Below, piece by piece: positions 51,033-58,525 of a DNA stretch of 64,000 nucleotides. Every line of letters begins with the position of its first letter. Within the stretch, counting starts at the first letter, position 1. Where the stretch lies: assembly GCF_009671205.1 (NCBI RefSeq), contig NZ_CP045309.1:3534001-3598000 (forward strand), in the 5' to 3' direction. Source of the stretch: Micromonospora terminaliae. Lineage in GTDB: Bacteria > Actinomycetota > Actinomycetes > Mycobacteriales > Micromonosporaceae. Position numbers and translations under genes: made by a program. Below the pieces are notes generated by a model. That model was not told the DNA's origin and ran no database searches. It saw only the letters and a program-made list of their open reading frames with translations.

Positions 51033-53162
51033 GTGCGCGCCCGAGGTGGTCGCGCTCGAAGCGCTGACCGGCCGCCGCGAGCGCCCCTGCTCGTCACCGA
51101 AACCCGCCAGCCGCGTTGTGCACTCGTGGAGACCTCTCCCGGCCGCCGGCCGCGACGCGCTCGCACCCGCGACACCGGCCCGCTCCCCACCGGCGACCCC
51201 CGCCCCACCGAGCCCACCGAGCCCACCGACGCCGCCGCGCCGGAGCCGGCGGTCAGCGCTTCCGCCGACCCGGCGCCGACCGGGCCGGCAACAGCGCCCT
51301 CCCCAGCCGGACCCGTCGTCGAACGCCCGCCGAACGCGGAGCCTCCGCCGCCCCGACCCACCGGCCCGGAGCCCGCGGATCTTGGCGACGTGCCGTCCGC
51401 CACGAACGGCAACTCGCCGAGATCCGGCAACGGCCGCAGCGCAGGGCCACGCCGCGCACCCGGCACGTCGCGCACCGCGCCACCGCGCACCGCGCCACCG
51501 AGCACCGCGCCACCGAGCACCCACCGCGAGGACGGCCCGGGCGACCGGCCGCCCGAGACGACGGACACAGGGCCGGGGACACGGCGGCGCGGAGCGTCCC
51601 CCGGGGAGCGGATCATCGACGCCCCCACCGTGCCCAACGCGGCGGCCGTCCCCCGCGAACCGGGCCGGGGTCACCGCCGCGCGGGCGGCACGGCGGGCCA
51701 ACCCGCCGGTTCCCCCGGCCGCCGCCCGCGTACCGGTCCGGCGACCCGGGAGCGGCCGGCCGACCCGTTCGAGCCGGCGGGCGACCCGGAGCTGGACGGG
51801 AGCGGCGACGCACCCGAGCCCCCGACCCGCCGCCGCGCCGTCCTGGTCGCGCTCGCGGCCGCCGCCACGGCCTCGGCGGCCGCCCTGGTGGTCGGCCTGC
51901 TGAGCTGGTCGCCGGAGCCGGCGGAGCCCACCGGGACGGCCCGCCCGCTCACCGCCGCCGAGGCCGACCGGCTGGCCGCCCTGCGGGTCACCAACCAGCG
52001 GGACGTCCGCGCCGGGGTGCGGGTCACCGTGGGTGCGGGCGGCGACCGTACGGAGCTGGTCGGCTGGGTCGACTGGGCCCGGCCGCTGGTCTACCTGGAC
52101 GTGAGCGGCCCCGGCGCGGGCGCCGAGCGGGGGCTCGTCCAGGCGACCAGTTCGACGCTGCTGGTGCGGCCCGATCCCGGGGCGACACCCGCGCCCGCCC
52201 CGCCTCCGCTGGTGCCCCCGGCCGACCGCTGGCGGCTGCGGGAGCTGCCGGCCGGGCGGGGCCTGCCGGCGGTGCGGGACCTGCTGCTCGGGCTCGGCGC
52301 GGCCCAGGTCGACCCGGCCGAGCCCGAGGCCCGCTGGCTGCGCCGGGAGACCGTCGACGGGGTCCCCGTGGACGTCTTCCAGGCGCCGCTCGCCGCCCAG
52401 GGTCCCGGCGTGCCTGCCCCGGACCGGAAGGCCCGGCTCTGGGTCGACGGGGACGCCCGGCTGCACCGGCTCACCGGACGCCTGCCGGACGGCACGTCCG
52501 TCACCGTCGAGCTGGCCCGCACCGACCGCCCCACGCTGCGCCCCGTGGACGCGCTGGGCGGGCGGCCCGGGCTGCCCCGTGCGCTCTCCGACGCCGAGGC
52601 CGACCGGCTGGCCCGGCTACCCGCCCGGCTGCGCGCCGCCGGTGGCGCCGGCGTGATCCTCGCCGCCCCGTCGGCCGACCTGACCGGCAGCGGGTGGGTG
52701 AGCTGGGCGGGCTCCACGGCGTACCTCTCGGTGGTGGAGGGTGCCGCCCCGGGGCGCCGCACGCTGGTGCGGGCGCGGCCGGGAAGCGTGGCCCGGTTCG
52801 TGGTGCCGGCCGGCGACGCGGCGGACCCGCCGCTGCCGGCGCCGGCCGGGCTGGTCGGGGCGGCCGGGCGACCGCCGCGCGACGACGTGGAGCGGCTGCT
52901 CGACGCGGCGCTGCGGGGCGGCGCCGAGGTGCCGGCCACCGCGGCGGTCCGGATCCGCGACGACCGGGTGGCGGACCGGACGGTGGACGTGATCGAGGTA
53001 CGCGACCGGCTGCGCTGGTGGATCGACCGGACCGGGCTGCCGCGCCGGCTGGAGCTGCGGACCGAGCGGGGCGTCTGGGCGCGGCTCGATCTCACGCCGG
53101 GACGGGTGCCGCCGCTGCCCGGCGCCGAGCGGACGGCGAGGGCGCCGGCGACACGCCGCTGA
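51033..53162 (+). CDS. Membrane-anchored protein with two LppX/LolA-like repeats and a long disordered N-terminus
   Basis: The product (about 709 residues if GTG at 51033 is used) has a Pro/Thr/Arg-rich N-terminal part of about 270 residues, one membrane helix (RRAVLVALAAAATASAAALVVGLL), and an extracellular part with two related halves. The halves open LTAAEADRLAALR and LSDAEADRLARLP and continue with WVDWARPLVYLDV and WVSWAGSTAYLSVV, as in duplicated LppX/LolA-like lipoprotein domains. No family is firmly recognised. The start is uncertain; GTG at 51126 or 51630 are alternatives. The N-terminal part contains a copy of the 47-bp palindrome and a 15-bp tandem repeat, which suggests that part is either young or not coding. 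Confidence 0.65.
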   Translation: MRARGGRARSADRPPRAPLLVTETRQPRCALVETSPGRRPRRARTRDTGPLPTGDPRPTEPTEPTDAAAPEPAVSASADPAPTGPATAPSPAGPVVERPPNAEPPPPRPTGPEPADLGDVPSATNGNSPRSGNGRSAGPRRAPGTSRTAPPRTAPPSTAPPSTHREDGPGDRPPETTDTGPGTRRRGASPGERIIDAPTVPNAAAVPREPGRGHRRAGGTAGQPAGSPGRRPRTGPATRERPADPFEPAGDPELDGSGDAPEPPTRRRAVLVALAAAATASAAALVVGLLSWSPEPAEPTGTARPLTAAEADRLAALRVTNQRDVRAGVRVTVGAGGDRTELVGWVDWARPLVYLDVSGPGAGAERGLVQATSSTLLVRPDPGATPAPAPPPLVPPADRWRLRELPAGRGLPAVRDLLLGLGAAQVDPAEPEARWLRRETVDGVPVDVFQAPLAAQGPGVPAPDRKARLWVDGDARLHRLTGRLPDGTSVTVELARTDRPTLRPVDALGGRPGLPRALSDAEADRLARLPARLRAAGGAGVILAAPSADLTGSGWVSWAGSTAYLSVVEGAAPGRRTLVRARPGSVARFVVPAGDAADPPLPAPAGLVGAAGRPPRDDVERLLDAALRGGAEVPATAAVRIRDDRVADRTVDVIEVRDRLRWWIDRTGLPRRLELRTERGVWARLDLTPGRVPPLPGAERTARAPATRR
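51378..51424. repeat. 47-bp palindromic element, copy 3, inside a reading frame
   Basis: Same 20-7-20 layout as the copies at 12873 and 13092; arms 51378-51397 and 51405-51424 match at 16 of 20 positions. It reads in frame as ADLGDVPSATNGNSPRSG. The copies at 12.9 kb read nearly the same peptide on both strands because of the palindrome. Confidence 0.8.
51471..51522. repeat. 15-bp tandem repeat, 3.5 copies
   Basis: Units (C/A)GCACCGCGCCACCG start at 51471, 51486, 51501 and 51516 (partial). They encode repeated TAPP(R/S) in the disordered N-terminal part of the LppX-like protein. Confidence 0.85.
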
Positions 53163-53266
53163 ACGGACGGCCGGGCCGGCGGCGCCGCTGAGCCGTGGCG
53201 GTCAGTACACCGGGGACCCGCCGCTGAGCGGACGGTCAGGAACCGGAGGCATGCCGCGGAGCGGGC

Positions 53267-54445
53267 TCAGGGTCGCCAGCCGGTCTGCGCGGCCCACTCC
53301 TCGGCCCGCAGGTGCTCCTCGTCGAACCAGGGGTCCTTCAGCGTGCCGTAGGTGGCGCTGTCCGGCGCCGAGGCCGCCAGTTCCCGCTTCACCTCCAGGT
53401 ACGCGGCCCGCTGCCCCGGGTCGGCGCGCAGGTGGTCGCGCATCAGCAGGGCGTACCGCCAGCCGGGCGAGTCGGCCTCGCGCACGTGCAGGTACACCGG
53501 GCGGCCCGGGTCGGCGCTGCCGTGCAGCCGCTTCTCCCACCGGCGGCTGCCGGGCGGGCGGGGGTTGTCCCCCCAGTCGCCGGGCACCCGGGGGAAGCCG
53601 GCGTCGGCGAGCCGGTCGGCGAGCGGCCCGTCCGCCTCGGCGAGCGACGGCACGGTGAGCTGGATGTCGATGACGTCCTTGGCGGCCAGCCCGGGCACGG
53701 CGGTGGAGCCGATGTGGTCGACCCGCAGGTCGCCGCCGGCCGCGTGGCGGATGCGGGCGGCCAGGCGGGCGTACTGCTGGGGCCAGGTCGGGTCGGGCTC
53801 GGTGAGCACCACCCGCTCCGGCCGGACGGCGTGGTGCTCCCGGACGTTGCGCTCGTAGGGCAGCAGGCGCTCGTGCCAGAGGGTGTCCACGGCGGCGTGC
53901 AGGTCGGCGAGGGTGCCGTCGTTGTCGAGCAGCACGTCGGCGGCCGCCTGCCGGCGGGCGTCGTCGGCCTGCGCGGCGATCCGCCGCTCGGCCTCCGCGC
54001 GATCCATGCCGCGGTCGCGGGCCAGCCGCTCCAGCCGGGTGGTCACCGCCGCCTGCACGACCAGCACGAGGTGGTACGTGGGCGCGAGCCCCACCTCGAC
54101 CAGCAGCGGCACGTCGTTGACCACGACGGCGTCGGAGGGCGCCCCGGCGACCAGTTCGGCGGTGCGGGCGCGGACCCGGGGATGGGTGATGGCCTCCAGC
54201 CGGCGGCGGGCGGCCTCGTCGCCGAAGACCACGGCGCCCAGGGCGGCCCGGTCCAGCGCCCCGTCGGCGTCGAGGACCCGGTCGGAGAAGGTCGCGACGA
54301 TCTCGGCGAGGCCCTCGCTGCCCGGGGCGACCACCTCGCGGGCGATCCGGTCGGCGTCGACGACCACCGCGCCGAGCGCGGCCAGCCGGCTGGACACCGC
54401 GCTCTTGCCCGACCCGATCCCGCCGGTCAACCCCACCCTCAGCAC
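53267..54445 (-). CDS. coaE: Dephospho-CoA kinase fused to a GrpB/UPF0157 domain
   Basis: The 392-residue protein has an N-terminal dephospho-CoA kinase domain (about 1-200): P-loop VGLTGGIGSGKSAVSSRLAA (Lys14), VVDADRIAREVV and VVNDVPLLVEVGLAPTY. This catalyses the last step of CoA synthesis. A GrpB-like nucleotidyltransferase-fold domain (about 215-390; DHIGSTAVPGLAAKDVIDI) follows; its role is unclear. The same fusion is known in mycobacteria. The start is taken as GTG at 54445, giving MLRVGLTGG. It lies downstream of rpsA, the usual order. Confidence 0.93.
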   Translation of the reverse strand: MLRVGLTGGIGSGKSAVSSRLAALGAVVVDADRIAREVVAPGSEGLAEIVATFSDRVLDADGALDRAALGAVVFGDEAARRRLEAITHPRVRARTAELVAGAPSDAVVVNDVPLLVEVGLAPTYHLVLVVQAAVTTRLERLARDRGMDRAEAERRIAAQADDARRQAAADVLLDNDGTLADLHAAVDTLWHERLLPYERNVREHHAVRPERVVLTEPDPTWPQQYARLAARIRHAAGGDLRVDHIGSTAVPGLAAKDVIDIQLTVPSLAEADGPLADRLADAGFPRVPGDWGDNPRPPGSRRWEKRLHGSADPGRPVYLHVREADSPGWRYALLMRDHLRADPGQRAAYLEVKRELAASAPDSATYGTLKDPWFDEEHLRAEEWAAQTGWRP

Positions 54446-54498
54446 CGCAACAGTCAACCCGATCACGGATGGTGGTGCCAACCCGCCCCGGACACGGC

Positions 54499-54552
54499 GA
54501 GGGCCCCGCCCCCGGCGACCCGGTGGTACCGGATCGCGGGGACGGGGCCCTC
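54499..54552 (-). terminator. Hairpin after rpsA
   Basis: GAGGGCCCCG (54499-54508) pairs with 54543-54552, extended by a second CG-rich run after one mismatch. It lies about 47 nt past the rpsA stop and before coaE. Confidence 0.55.
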
Positions 54553-54598
54553 AGCGACTGCGCCAGCTCGGACGTGCCGGGCCGGGTCGTTCAGCGGG

Positions 54599-56083
54599 TC
54601 ACTTGCCGCCGGCGAGCTTCTCCCGCAGCGCGGCGAGCGCCTCGTCGGTGGCCAGCGTGCCGGCCGGCTCCTCGGCCTGACGGCTCGGGGCCGTGGTCGA
54701 GGTGGTGGTGCCGGTGACGGCCGGAGCCGGGTTGGCAGCGGCCTCGGCGTCGGCGGCCCGGGAGGTCTGCACCTGCTTGGTGTGGGCCTCCCAGCGCTGG
54801 CGCGCCTCGGCGTACTGCTGCTCCCACGTCTCGCGCTGCTTGTCGTAGCCCTCGAGCCACTCGCCCGTCTCCGGGTCGAAGCCCTCCGGGTAGATGTAGT
54901 TGCCCTGCTCGTCGTAGGTCGCGGCCATGCCGTAGAGGGTCGGGTCGAAGTGCTCCTCGCCCTCGACGAAGCCCTCGTTGGCCTGCTTGAGCGACAGCGA
55001 GATCCGGCGGCGCTCCAGGTCGATGTCGATGACCTTGACCATGACCTCGGAGCCGACCTGCACGACCTGCTCCGGGATCTCCACGTGGCGCTCGGCCAGC
55101 TCGGAGATGTGGACCAGGCCCTCGATGCCGTCGTCCACGCGGACGAAGGCGCCGAACGGCACGAGCTTGGTGACCTTACCCGGCACGATCTGCTGGATCG
55201 CGTGGGTGCGGGCGAACTGCCGCCACGGGTCCTCCTGGGTCGCCTTCAGCGACAGCGAGACCCGCTCGCGGTCCAGGTCGACGTCCAGGACCTCGACCTC
55301 GACCTCCTGGCCCACCTCGACGACCTCGGACGGGTGGTCGATGTGCTTCCAGGAGAGCTCGGAGACGTGCACGAGGCCGTCCACGCCGCCCAGGTCGACG
55401 AACGCGCCGAAGTTGACGATCGAGGAGACGACGCCCTTGCGGACCTGGCCCTTCTGCAGCTTGTTGAGGAACTCGGTGCGCACCTCGGACTGCGTCTGCT
55501 CCAGCCAGGCCCGGCGGGACAGCACCACGTTGTTGCGGTTCTTGTCCAGCTCGATGATCTTGGCCTCGAGCTCGCGACCGACGTACGGCTGCAGGTCGCG
55601 GACCCGCCGCATCTCGACGAGCGAGGCGGGCAGGAAGCCGCGCAGGCCGATGTCGAGGATGAGACCACCCTTGACGACCTCGATGACCGAGCCGCGGACG
55701 ACACCGTCCTCGTCCTTGATCTTCTCGATCGTGCCCCAGGCCCGCTCGTACTGCGCCCGCTTCTTGGAGAGGATCAGACGCCCCTCCTTGTCCTCCTTCT
55801 GGAGGACAAGGGCCTCGATGTGGTCGCCGACCGAGACGACCTCGGCCGGGTCCACGTCGTGCTTGATCGACAACTCCCGAGAGGGGATGACGCCCTCGGT
55901 CTTGTAGCCGATGTCGAGCAGGACCTCGTCCCGATCGACCTTGACGACGGTGCCTTCGACAATGTCGCCGTCGTTGAAGTACTTGATGGTCTCGTCGATC
56001 GCGGCGAGGAAAGCCTCCTCGGAACCGAGATCGTCGTGCGTGACCTTGTTGGCGCTCGAGGGGGCCTCGATGCTGCTCGTCAT
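54599..56083 (-). CDS. rpsA: 30S ribosomal protein S1
   Basis: The 494-residue protein has four S1 RNA-binding domains (about 40-105, 120-185, 200-275, 290-360), seen as repeats such as GTVVKVDRDEVLLDIGYK and GVVSSIVNFGAFVDLGGVDG, with the VHVSELSWKHIDHP type tail of each repeat. The C-terminal tail is Ala/Thr/Glu-rich, normal for actinobacterial S1. It helps mRNA binding to the 30S subunit. Start ATG at 56083 with GGAGC about 11 nt upstream. The many leaderless genes nearby would not need it for initiation in the same way. Confidence 0.96.
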   Translation of the reverse strand: MTSSIEAPSSANKVTHDDLGSEEAFLAAIDETIKYFNDGDIVEGTVVKVDRDEVLLDIGYKTEGVIPSRELSIKHDVDPAEVVSVGDHIEALVLQKEDKEGRLILSKKRAQYERAWGTIEKIKDEDGVVRGSVIEVVKGGLILDIGLRGFLPASLVEMRRVRDLQPYVGRELEAKIIELDKNRNNVVLSRRAWLEQTQSEVRTEFLNKLQKGQVRKGVVSSIVNFGAFVDLGGVDGLVHVSELSWKHIDHPSEVVEVGQEVEVEVLDVDLDRERVSLSLKATQEDPWRQFARTHAIQQIVPGKVTKLVPFGAFVRVDDGIEGLVHISELAERHVEIPEQVVQVGSEVMVKVIDIDLERRRISLSLKQANEGFVEGEEHFDPTLYGMAATYDEQGNYIYPEGFDPETGEWLEGYDKQRETWEQQYAEARQRWEAHTKQVQTSRAADAEAAANPAPAVTGTTTSTTAPSRQAEEPAGTLATDEALAALREKLAGGK

Positions 56084-56264
56084 GTGGGCGGTTGCTCCGG
56101 TCGGATGGGTTGTCACAGCAGGCGTGGGCGTCGCGGTGACTCAGTCCGCGCCAGCGGATCCGTCGCCGGGCACACCGAACGATCGCCATGAGAAGATCAT
56201 TAGTGGCTCCGGTGACCGCACACCTGCTCCCTGCCGAGGCACACGATCCGCGAGCGCATCGTCT

Positions 56265-56295
56265 AGCCTACCCGCTGCATTACCACAGCGTGCAA
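56265..56295 (-). promoter_or_regulatory. rpsA promoter candidate
   Basis: On the minus strand TTGCAC, 19 nt, TAGGCT. The 19-nt spacing is longer than ideal. Confidence 0.4.
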
Positions 56296-56433
56296 GCCCT
56301 CCCAGGTCTCCTCGGGCTCGCCAGCTGCGAAAGCGGAGATTTCGCGCGGTAAGGTGCCACAGCTGTCTCGTCCGTCACATCTGCCCCAGCGGCCACACGG
56401 CCGCCCGGCCGCCGTGCGCGGCGCCCGGGGGCC

Positions 56434-56439
56434 TAGCGT
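56434..56439 (+). promoter_or_regulatory. Leaderless-type -10 element of the methyltransferase gene
   Basis: TAGCGT ends 6 nt before the GTG at 56446. Confidence 0.45.
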
Positions 56440-56445
56440 GGGCGG

Positions 56446-57255
56446 GTGGACGACGACAGGGTGACCCGGCGCCGGGTGGGCGCGGCCGAGGTCCGCCGGG
56501 CCAACCGGGGCTGGTGGGACACGGACGCCGACGCCTACCAGGCCGAGCACGGCGCGTTCCTCGGCGAGGTGGACTTCGTCTGGTGCCCCGAGGGGCTGCG
56601 CGAGGCCGACGCCCGGCTGCTCGGCGAGGTGGCCGGCCGCCGGATCCTGGAACTCGGCTGCGGCGCGGCCGCCGCCGCCCGCTGGCTCGCCGCGCAGGGC
56701 GCCATGCCGGTCGCGCTGGACCTGTCCGCCGGCATGTTGCGGCACGCCGCCGAGGCCGCCGACCGGACCGGGGTACGCGTGCCGCTCGTGCAGGCCGACG
56801 CGCTCGCCCTGCCGTTCGGCGACGCGGCCTTCGACGTGGTGTGCACGGCGTTCGGCGCGATCCCGTTCGTGGACGACTCGGCGGCGGCCATGCGGGAGGT
56901 GGCCCGGGTGCTGCGCCCGGGCGGCCGGTGGGTCTTCTCGGTCACCCACCCGATGCGCTGGATCTTCCTCGACGACCCGGGCGAGGGCGGGCTGACCGCC
57001 GTCCACTCGTACTTCGACCGCTCGCCGTACGTGGAGCAGGACGAGCAGGGCGTCGCCACGTACGTCGAGCAGCACCGCACCCTCGGCGACCGGATCCGGG
57101 AGCTGGTCGGCGCCGGGTTCCGCCTGCTGGACCTCGTGGAGCCGGAGTGGCCGGCGGGGCACGAGGGGATCTGGGGGCAGTGGAGCCCGCTGCGCGGCCG
57201 GCTCTTCCCCGGCACCGCCATCTTCGTGGCGGAGAAGCCGGCCACGGCCGGCTGA
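56446..57255 (+). CDS. Class I SAM-dependent methyltransferase
   Basis: The 269-residue protein has motif I RILELGCGAAAAARWLAAQG near residue 70, ALDLSAGMLRHAAEAA, VVCTAFGAIPFVDDS and VLRPGGRWVFSVTHPMRW, the pattern of Methyltransf_11 proteins found throughout actinobacteria. The SVTHPMRW segment is common in this subgroup. The substrate is unknown. The start is GTG at 56446 with a leaderless-type -10. Confidence 0.88.
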   Translation: MDDDRVTRRRVGAAEVRRANRGWWDTDADAYQAEHGAFLGEVDFVWCPEGLREADARLLGEVAGRRILELGCGAAAAARWLAAQGAMPVALDLSAGMLRHAAEAADRTGVRVPLVQADALALPFGDAAFDVVCTAFGAIPFVDDSAAAMREVARVLRPGGRWVFSVTHPMRWIFLDDPGEGGLTAVHSYFDRSPYVEQDEQGVATYVEQHRTLGDRIRELVGAGFRLLDLVEPEWPAGHEGIWGQWSPLRGRLFPGTAIFVAEKPATAG

Positions 57256-57295
57256 GGCGTCGTTTCCGCTCGGCGGGCCCGGGTACCCGGACGGC

Positions 57296-57517
57296 ATGGC
57301 CGAGAAGGAGGAGTTCCGCCGGGGCGACCACGTCTCCTGGGCCAGCCACAGCGGCCGGGCGTACGGGGTCGTGCGGGAGAAGCTCACCGAGCGCACCCAC
57401 GTCCGCGGGCACGCCGTGAACGCCTCGCCGGAGGAGCCGCAGTACCGCATCCGCAACGACGACTCGGGCCGGGACGTCGCCCACCGACCGGAGGTGCTGC
57501 GGCATGAGTCGAAGTGA
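57296..57517 (+). CDS. DUF2945 (HVA1 TUDOR-like) small protein
   Basis: The 73-residue protein matches the DUF2945/HVA1 pattern: a small beta-barrel beginning FRRGDHVSWASHSGRAYGVV and ending PQYRIRNDDSGRDVAHRPEVL. Function is unknown. It overlaps the following DUF3140 gene by 14 nt in another frame, and the two commonly travel together. Confidence 0.85.
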   Translation: MAEKEEFRRGDHVSWASHSGRAYGVVREKLTERTHVRGHAVNASPEEPQYRIRNDDSGRDVAHRPEVLRHESK

Positions 57518-57932
57518 CGATCCGCAGCAGACCTACCGGGAGTTCACCGACGCGGTGAACATGAAGCCGGGCGAGCTCCAGAAGTGGCTGGAGACCGACG
57601 AGTCCAAGCACGTGGGCTGGCGCAAGGGCACCCGCGGCGGCGAGTCGGTGGGCCACGAGTCCGGCCGGCGCATCATCGACCTGCTGCGCCGCAAGCGCGA
57701 CCAGCTCACGGCCGCCGACTACAAGCACATGCGCAAGGTCGTCGGGTACGTCCGCCGGCACATGGCCCAGCGGCCGAGCGGCGACGTGCGCCGGACCCGC
57801 TGGCGCTACTCCCTCATGAACTGGGGCCACGACCCGGTCAAGGGTCCGCTCCCGCCGCCCGGCGGCCCGTCGCGCAAGGCCCTTGAGCGGCACGGCACGC
57901 CGCCGAAGGAACGCCGGGGACCCGGCCGCTGA
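57504..57932 (+). CDS. DUF3140 protein
   Basis: The 142-residue basic protein has a helical core with MKPGELQKWLETDESKHVGW, followed by SGRRIIDLLRRKRDQLTAADYKHMRKVVGYVRRH and the end segment RRTRWRYSLMNWGHDP. This matches DUF3140, sometimes described as DNA-binding because of resemblance to SAP/HeH-like proteins; no function is proven. It overlaps DUF2945 by 14 nt, so translation is coupled. Confidence 0.85.
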   Translation: MSRSDDPQQTYREFTDAVNMKPGELQKWLETDESKHVGWRKGTRGGESVGHESGRRIIDLLRRKRDQLTAADYKHMRKVVGYVRRHMAQRPSGDVRRTRWRYSLMNWGHDPVKGPLPPPGGPSRKALERHGTPPKERRGPGR

Positions 57933-57982
57933 CCCCGGCAGCTTGACCCTGCCACTGACGGCAGGGTCCGACGATCGGCGGC

Positions 57983-58470
57983 ATGAACGACGAACCGCAG
58001 CGGGTCGTGGTGGTCACCGGCGCGGGCACCGGCATCGGCCGGGCCACCGCCCGCGCCTTCAGCGACGCGGGCGCCCGCGTCCTCGCCGTCGGCCGGCGTC
58101 CCGGGCCGCTCGCCGAGACCGCCGCCGGTTATCCCCTCCTCACCCCGGTCACCGCCGACGTGACCGACGCCGACGGGCCGGCCCGAATCATCGGCGCGGC
58201 CCTCGACCGGTACGGCCGGCTCGACGTGCTGGTCAACAACGCCGGAATCGCCGGCGGCGGTCCCCTCGCCGGGCTGGACGAGCCGGCGGCCCGCCGCCAG
58301 CTCGACACCAACCTGCTCGCGCCGGTCCGCCTCGGGTGGGACGGGAGCGGCTGGCCGTGCTGGACGCCCGGATCGCCGCCCAGCTCGCGGTGCGGGACCG
58401 GCTCGCGGCCGCCCTGCGCGACGCCGCCGAAGCCCTCGCCGCCGCCCGCCCGAGCCACCCCGGCGGCTAG
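57983..58470 (+). pseudogene. Truncated SDR dehydrogenase joined to the 3' end of a MerR-like gene
   Basis: The first 115 or so codons from ATG 57983 are a normal short-chain dehydrogenase N-terminus: VVTGAGTGIGRATARAFSDAG (cofactor loop), DVLVNNAGIAGGG and DTNLLAPVRL. There is no Ser-Tyr-Lys catalytic part. After about 58332 the SDR frame becomes meaningless and has no stop until 62164, while another frame reads ERLAVLDARIAAQLAVRD and on to a TAG at 58468-58470, like the C-terminal helix of a MerR regulator. The simplest reading is a deletion that fused the two genes out of frame. Confidence 0.7.
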
Positions 58471-58525
58471 CGCCCCCCAACCGGAAACGTGGCGGGTTGC
58501 CGTCGGCCCGGGGCCGGTGGGCGGG

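Larger units (their letters stand above)
56084..56445. other. Divergent upstream region of rpsA and a methyltransferase gene (362 bp)
   Basis: The region holds a possible rpsA promoter (separate entry) giving a leader of about 180 nt and, at its other end, the methyltransferase -10. No open frame with family resemblance and no clear repeat is seen in it. Confidence 0.6.

Noticed and set aside
53267..54445. Frameshift or chimera in coaE because of its length
   Set aside because: The CoaE-GrpB fusion is a normal form in actinobacteria such as mycobacteria.
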